Program-made: the position numbers and the translations under genes
Origin: Thermomicrobiales bacterium
GTDB taxonomy: Bacteria > Chloroflexota > Chloroflexia > Thermomicrobiales > UBA6265
Assembly (NCBI GenBank): GCA_025928535.1
Contig: JAICJJ010000027.1
Coordinates: forward strand, 1-12,137
Reading direction: 5' to 3'
DNA: 12,137 nucleotides
The notes under the pieces: generated by a model
Seen by the model: the letters and a program-made list of their open reading frames with translations, nothing else
Told to the model about the DNA's origin: nothing
Databases searched by the model: none
Shown here: positions 9,186-12,137 of the stretch, one piece after another
Position numbering within the stretch: the stretch's first letter is position 1
Layout of the letters: each line of letters begins with the position of its first letter

Positions 9186-9214
9186 TTTACTTTCCCCCCG
9201 GAGGGGACTATACT
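9186..9214 (+). promoter_or_regulatory. greA promoter
   Basis: TTTACT at 9186-9191 and TATACT at 9209-9214 are separated by exactly 17 bp. Start of transcription is expected near 9221. The spacer contains a near-perfect dyad, TCCCC (9193-9197) and GGGGA (9203-9207), that could be a protein-binding site placed between the two boxes. Confidence 0.7.
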
Positions 9215-9230
9215 CAGCACAGAGATCGGA

Positions 9231-9257
9231 GCCGGGGGTTTGACGCCCTCGGCTTTT
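9231..9257 (+). terminator. greA: Terminator-like hairpin early in the greA leader
   Basis: GCCGGGGG (9231-9238) pairs with CCCTCGGC (9246-9253), 8 bp with one G-U pair and a 7-base loop, followed by TTTT at 9254-9257. It lies about 10 bases after the predicted start of transcription and 150 bases before greA, so it could release a ~37-base RNA or attenuate greA. E. coli greA also has an early leader terminator that yields GraL RNAs; the likeness here is positional only. Confidence 0.5.
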
Positions 9258-9360
9258 GCGTATGGTTCGAGCGGGGCTCGCGAGGTCGGCCGCCACGCGA
9301 CGGCGGCGGCGTGAGGCGCGCCCGATTTCCGTGTACAAGGCGTCGCGCTCAGGCCCGCAT

Positions 9361-9386
9361 GATCGGGGTCATTGGAGTTCCCGATC
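9361..9386 (+). promoter_or_regulatory. greA: Hairpin just before the greA ribosome site
   Basis: GATCGGG at 9361-9367 pairs perfectly with CCCGATC at 9380-9386 around a 12-base loop, ending 5 bases before the AAAGGA ribosome site at 9392-9397. It could position or modulate ribosome entry. Nothing in the sequence shows a ligand-binding riboswitch. Confidence 0.35.
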
Positions 9387-9406
9387 GGACGAAAGGATGC
9401 GCCACC

Positions 9407-9874
9407 ATGGCTCAGCGCACCGTGCAGTTGACCGCTTCGGGCAAGGCCCGCCTGGAAGCTGAGTTCGCGACCCTGCGCGACGAGCGTCGGCCGCTCCTCG
9501 CCGCCCGCATTCAGGATGCGACCGAAGGCGGCGACGTGTCGGACAACGCGGAGTACGAAGACCTCAAGGACGAGTGGGTCGGGCTCGAAGCGCGCATCCA
9601 CGAGTTGCAGCAAACCCTCGCCCACGCCGAGGTGATCGAACGAACCGCGCCGAACGGCGTGGTCGGGCTCGGGTCCGAGGTGACGCTGCGCTCCGACGAC
9701 GGCGAAGAAGAAACCTGGATTCTGGTCGTCCCGGAAGAAGCCAACACGCTCGATCGCCGCATCTCGACCGAATCGCCGGTCGGCCGGGCGGTGTTCGGCT
9801 GTCGCGCCGGCGACACGGCGTCGGTCAAGACGCCGGCCGGAACGATGGTCTACACGGTCGTCGCGGTTGCGTAG
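9407..9874 (+). CDS. greA: Transcription elongation factor GreA
   Basis: A 155-residue protein, close to the usual ~158. GreA enters the RNA polymerase secondary channel and stimulates cleavage of backtracked transcripts. The N-terminal coiled coil (~1-78) carries the tip loop GDVSDNAEY at 42-50, matching GDLKENAEY of E. coli. D43 equals catalytic Asp41, but the Glu44 position is Asp (D46), a conservative swap. The C-terminal FKBP-like domain (~82-155) shows DRRISTESPVGRAVFG and a closing KTPAGTMVY strand. The start at 9407 is set by AAAGGA 9 bases upstream and by family length; the open frame runs upstream to 9134, but that part is the leader. It is transcribed alone, insulated by a terminator before and followed by a convergent gene. 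Confidence 0.95.
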   Translation: MAQRTVQLTASGKARLEAEFATLRDERRPLLAARIQDATEGGDVSDNAEYEDLKDEWVGLEARIHELQQTLAHAEVIERTAPNGVVGLGSEVTLRSDDGEEETWILVVPEEANTLDRRISTESPVGRAVFGCRAGDTASVKTPAGTMVYTVVAVA

Positions 9875-9992
9875 GCGGAACGGTCGCCGCGCCGTTGCGG
9901 GCGTCATTGTGGACCAAACGTTGCATTGGTCGCGGCACGATGTTGCCGACCGTCGGTTCAGAGCCGCGTGAATCGGGTCGCTTCAATCGCTG

Positions 9993-10015
9993 ACCGGCGC
10001 GTCACGCTGGCCGGT
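9993..10015. terminator. Hairpin between greA and the convergent cluster
   Basis: ACCGGC (9993-9998) pairs with GCCGGT (10010-10015), and GCG/CGC inside can extend the stem. It overlaps the stop of the minus-strand DUF6941-like gene and lies 119 bases after greA. No T-run follows on either strand. Smaller stems lie nearer greA (9879-9896 and 9933-9948). A bidirectional terminator is possible but weakly supported. Confidence 0.3.
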
Positions 10016-10454
10016 TCGCATCCAGGAACTGAACCTGAAACCACGTTCGGGCAAGTTCCGCGCCGTCGAGCGAGATCGTGAAGGCATACGCGCCCGGATC
10101 TCGAAACGTCAGTCGATCAATCGTGATCGCGAACGGAACCGTTCGCTCCAAGCCAGGGGTAAGTTCCGGTGATGGTTCGGCGTCGAGTTCGATGATTGGA
10201 GGATGCTGCACAAGGCGGTTGCCGTCGGCGTCTTCGAGTTGCAACGTGAACGACAGGGTGCGGTTCGTCTCGGACCTTGGCACGACGAATCGCATCGCCA
10301 ACGCGATCGAGGTTTGTGCATCGTCCGGGCCGGGGAGGCGCAAGAGATCCCATCCTCCGCCGAGGATGAACAGTTTGTTGTCCACTTCCTGGGCGGCGTC
10401 CGCCAACAAAAAGCAATCGACGCGCACGCGTCGCGAGTCGCGCTGATCAGCCAC
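10002..10454 (-). CDS. DUF6941-like small protein, unknown function
   Basis: A 150-residue protein without signal peptide or membrane segment. It has the pattern I associate with DUF6941: an N-terminal LADAAQEVDNKLFILGGGWD block (~16-35), then LAMRFVVPRSETNR, then a predicted beta-sandwich with SFTLQLEDADGN, and a closing GAYAFTISLDG plus WFQVQFLD. It looks like an all-beta carrier or binding domain; no catalytic residues are evident. The GTG start at 10454 overlaps the end of the upstream gene by 8 bases; an ATG at 10511 is in frame, but would put 19 residues of shadow sequence inside the previous gene. It is third in a three-gene cluster. The family name is from memory and the function is unknown. 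Confidence 0.7.
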   Translation of the reverse strand: MADQRDSRRVRVDCFLLADAAQEVDNKLFILGGGWDLLRLPGPDDAQTSIALAMRFVVPRSETNRTLSFTLQLEDADGNRLVQHPPIIELDAEPSPELTPGLERTVPFAITIDRLTFRDPGAYAFTISLDGAELARTWFQVQFLDANRPA

Positions 10455-10830
10455 GGGCCGCCACACGGTTGGCTCCGAGCGGAAGATCGCTGAACAGGAT
10501 GCGCCATCCACCCTCCATGCGGACGGCGCCGCGACCCCGGAGGAAAATCGAGAAGGACGCTCCGGTTGCGGTCGATTGCTGTCCAGGATTCGAAGCGGTC
10601 ACGCGTCGCAGGATCGAGCCCATGACGCGATGAGCAAGTTCGTTATCCGCAGCGATCAGCGTCTGCCTGCCGGATTGGCGATCGACTTCGATCAACGCCA
10701 GGCTTCGGACTCCCTGGGCTCCGGCCGCGGCGTACGCGGCCCGAACAACGTCGCCGGCCTGCGCCATGCTTGAATAGGATCCGATCATGTTGCCGTCGTC
10801 AGTGTCGACCAATTCGTAACTTATGGTCAT
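10447..10830 (-). CDS. Hypothetical protein, two-part
   Basis: A 127-residue protein of unknown function. The first ~72 residues (YELVDTDDGNMIGSYSS, an Ala-rich helix, LALIEVDR, then an ELAHRVMG helix) form a compact alpha/beta unit that I have seen as a free-standing small protein in Chloroflexota-like genomes. The rest (~73-127) is Ser/Gly/Arg-rich with FSIFLRGRGAV and no known motif. No signal peptide or membrane helix. GGGAG a few bases before the ATG is a good ribosome site, and only 3 bases separate it from the upstream stop. It shares the cluster with a DUF6941-like protein, so they may work together. Confidence 0.65.
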   Translation of the reverse strand: MTISYELVDTDDGNMIGSYSSMAQAGDVVRAAYAAAGAQGVRSLALIEVDRQSGRQTLIAADNELAHRVMGSILRRVTASNPGQQSTATGASFSIFLRGRGAVRMEGGWRILFSDLPLGANRVAARG

Positions 10831-10833
10831 CTC

Positions 10834-11169
10834 CTACTCCCGGGCGGATGTTGCTGGGCCACTGGCGAGGGCGAGGAGAACCTCGGCTCGTCCATAGACA
10901 GTGTAATGATGCGGATCGTCGCCAGTTTGCCGGAATTCGACGCTTCCGTCGTCCGGGAGGTCAAGCGCGACCACCCATTCGCCAACTTTGAACCGGAGTA
11001 CTCTTGCGCGTTGAATCGCGTAGTCGAGCGTGTCAAACGTGGAAACCCCGCTCGCCCATTCGCGGCGCCAACGATCGTCGAGCAGCGGTTTGCCGATCTC
11101 CTTGTGCGATTTGAAGTCGTCGATCGTGGGCCAGTTGCCCCGAATGATGCGGAAGAGCCGCTGACCCAC
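10834..11169 (-). CDS. Hypothetical protein, start uncertain or frameshifted
   Basis: From the GTG at 11169 this encodes about 111 residues that look like a real soluble protein: GQRLFRIIRGNWPTIDDFKS, then WASGVSTFDTLDYAIQRAR, GEWVVALDLPDDGSVEF and DPHHYTVYG. I recognise the general pattern from uncharacterised bacterial proteins but can give no function. The open frame extends to 11280, but its first 37 residues are Arg-rich with low-GC third positions, unlike coding. In another frame, just upstream, VVLDWPLDPVTEEQ reads as good coding and would join smoothly to VEVGQRLF if two bases were removed near 11176-11177. So the gene is either intact from 11169 or a frameshifted gene starting near 11225. 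It is first of three tightly spaced genes. Confidence 0.6.
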   Translation of the reverse strand: MGQRLFRIIRGNWPTIDDFKSHKEIGKPLLDDRWRREWASGVSTFDTLDYAIQRARVLRFKVGEWVVALDLPDDGSVEFRQTGDDPHHYTVYGRAEVLLALASGPATSARE

Positions 11170-11177
11170 CTCGACGC

Positions 11178-11225
11178 CTGTTCTTCGGTGACGGGGTCGA
11201 GCGGCCAATCCAGCACGACCTGCAC
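11178..11225 (-). pseudogene. Probable out-of-frame 5' part of the preceding hypothetical gene
   Basis: Reading from the GTG at 11225 gives MQVVLDWPLDPVTEEQ with GC-rich third positions and balanced composition, then the frame degrades into Ser/Arg-rich sequence. On the minus strand GATACT at 11236-11231 lies five bases before this GTG, the same leaderless layout as the FHA operon. This supports a true start here, followed by a 1- or 2-base indel, or a sequencing error, near 11170-11177. Confidence 0.45.
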
Positions 11226-11300
11226 AGGTGAGTATCCGATGCCTGTCAATTTGTTGCCGAACCCGCCTGGATTGCCACAATTTCGCGTCGTCGAGCGTGT

Positions 11301-11331
11301 GGCGGGCGCGGCCGGGTAGCCTGCGCCCGCC
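11301..11331. terminator. Strong GC hairpin between the secreted protein and the unknown cluster
   Basis: GGCGGGCGC (11301-11309) pairs perfectly with GCGCCCGCC (11323-11331), nine GC-rich pairs; inside the loop GGC/GCC can add three more. It lies 33 bases past the stop of the secreted-protein gene on the minus strand. No T-run follows, so this is a probable end-of-transcript structure rather than a classic intrinsic terminator. Confidence 0.4.
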
Positions 11332-11364
11332 GCCCCGCTCCGAACGTCGGATCGCGTGCGGCGA

Positions 11365-11898
11365 TTACGGCAGGGGCGTGGCCTCCGGCGTGCCCGCGGG
11401 GTTCGGGAAAAACTCGGCGAAGGAGGCGACGGGCGTGCCCGGAGCCTCCGCCGCCATGCGCGTGCCGTCGACCTTTCCGGGACCGATCTCGCCGCTCGTT
11501 CCCCCGTGGGCGGGGTCGAACACGGCTTCGGTCGTGAACGTGCCCGTGAACGACTCTCCATCCGGCGCGAACGCAAGACTGGCGCGGATCACGATGTAGG
11601 CCGGGCCGTCGGTGACAAACGTGAACGACACGATCGCGGCGTCGGCGCCGGTCGGTTTCCAGGCGCCGACGCCGGTCGTGCCATACGCGCCGTAGTCGAG
11701 CGCCGTGCCGTCGGCCGACAGACTCATGAGTTCGAGCGGATAGTTCGAGATTTCCGGATCGCGATGGACGCGCCAGGAGCCGACCGCCGGATGGTCTGCG
11801 AAGTCCCGGCCAGGCGCCGCCGCAAGCCCGCCGCCGCCGACGACCGTGGCCCCGAGCGCGATGAGCGCCAGGAGCGGGAGCGCGACGATCCGGCGCAT
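11365..11898 (-). CDS. Secreted protein of unknown function
   Basis: A 177-residue protein with a clear signal peptide: MRR, a hydrophobic core at ~4-22 (VALPLLALIALGATVV) and a likely cleavage after LAAA at ~29. The mature part is predicted beta-rich (VGSWRVHRDP, ELMSLSADGTALDYG, GVGAWKPTG, IVSFTFVTDGPAYIVIRASL, GTFTTEAVFDP). Alternating strands and GSW/GTF turns resemble small lipocalin-like or calycin-type barrels, which is inference. The C-terminus is a Pro/Thr-rich tail. ATG at 11898 is preferred because AGGAGG lies 4 bases before it and it begins the signal peptide directly; ATG at 11949, also with a G-rich site, would add 17 residues before the signal. It follows the DapA-like gene on the same strand by 80 bp. 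Confidence 0.7.
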   Translation of the reverse strand: MRRIVALPLLALIALGATVVGGGGLAAAPGRDFADHPAVGSWRVHRDPEISNYPLELMSLSADGTALDYGAYGTTGVGAWKPTGADAAIVSFTFVTDGPAYIVIRASLAFAPDGESFTGTFTTEAVFDPAHGGTSGEIGPGKVDGTRMAAEAPGTPVASFAEFFPNPAGTPEATPLP

Positions 11899-11978
11899 GA
11901 TGCCTCCTGCCCTCCCTGAGATCGAACCGGACCTCGTGGCGCTGCCCATCGATCGTCCCCCTCGCTGACGCTTTCGCG

Positions 11979-12137
11979 CTACAAGCCCGCTTCGTCCAGA
12001 ATCTGACGGACGCGGGCGACCTCGGCGGCATCGTAGCGGGTCAGCGGGCGGCCCATGACGTTGGTCGCGATGACGCCGCGCAGCATGAGCGCGGTCTTGA
12101 AGCCGCCAAGCGCGGCGGCGGTGAATCCCATCCGGCC
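11979..12137 (-). CDS. DapA/NAL-family aldolase, C-terminus only
   Basis: The last 52 codons of a gene cut by the window edge. The translated end (GRMGFTAAALGGFKTALMLRG, then GRPLTRYDAAEVARVRQILDEAGL) matches the C-terminal helices of the dihydrodipicolinate synthase / N-acetylneuraminate lyase family, where a K-x-A-L-x-x-xG helix is followed by a Pro, a helix and a final xxxLxxAGL. The catalytic Lys and Tyr lie outside the window, so dihydrodipicolinate synthase cannot be told apart from related aldolases. The stop is TAG at 11981-11979. Confidence 0.65.
   Translation of the reverse strand, partial: GRMGFTAAALGGFKTALMLRGVIATNVMGRPLTRYDAAEVARVRQILDEAGL

Noticed and set aside
8936..9907. 323-codon minus-strand frame across greA and the antitoxin
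   Set aside because: Shadow of greA; no family pattern and no ribosome site.
11244..11249. TTGACA on the minus strand as a -35 box
   Set aside because: The only good -10 (GATACT) lies 7 bases away, far too close, and nothing suitable lies at 16-18 bp.

Overview
The window is about 12 kb of GC-rich, tightly packed bacterial chromosome. GTG and TTG starts and 4-base start/stop overlaps are frequent. The protein families (an FHA pair, a VanW-family wall protein, a PDZ/radical-SAM DUF512 protein, a DUF6941-like protein) and -10 boxes placed just upstream of start codons suggest a Chloroflexota member, perhaps Thermomicrobia-like. That is my inference from family flavour; there is no rRNA or other taxonomic marker here.

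Left part (272-4383, + strand) is one four-gene run: a DUF3662+FHA protein, a membrane-anchored FHA protein, a VanW/PG-binding cell-wall protein and a DPM1-like glycosyltransferase. The first gene appears to be transcribed leaderless from a TATACT box. The run looks like a cell-envelope operon with two phosphothreonine readers and no kinase or phosphatase in view. Next (4424-6942, + strand) is a metal-efflux module: a promoter and palindromic operator, a CmtR-type ArsR repressor with the Cys-x3-Cys recognition-helix pair, and a P1B ATPase with an unusual Cys-Ser-Cys membrane motif.

The minus strand from 8692 to 6945 carries a DUF512 radical-SAM/PDZ protein and a small DUF167 protein, overlapping by 4 bases. 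The DUF167 stop lies only 2 bases from the ATPase stop. Divergent from DUF512 is an orphan BrnA/CopG-type antitoxin with a good terminator. Then comes greA, with a strong promoter, a ~186-base structured leader and a terminator-like hairpin about 10 bases after the predicted start of transcription.

The right end (minus strand) holds a compact three-gene cluster of small proteins of unknown function. Its base composition looks less GC-rich than the rest, and its first gene is probably frameshifted or mis-started. Further right are a secreted beta-rich protein and the C-terminus of a DapA-family aldolase cut by the window edge. I see no tRNA, rRNA, CRISPR array, transposase or integrase. The best candidates for something undescribed are the three-gene unknown cluster, the CSC-motif ATPase with its CmtR-type sensor, and the greA leader.
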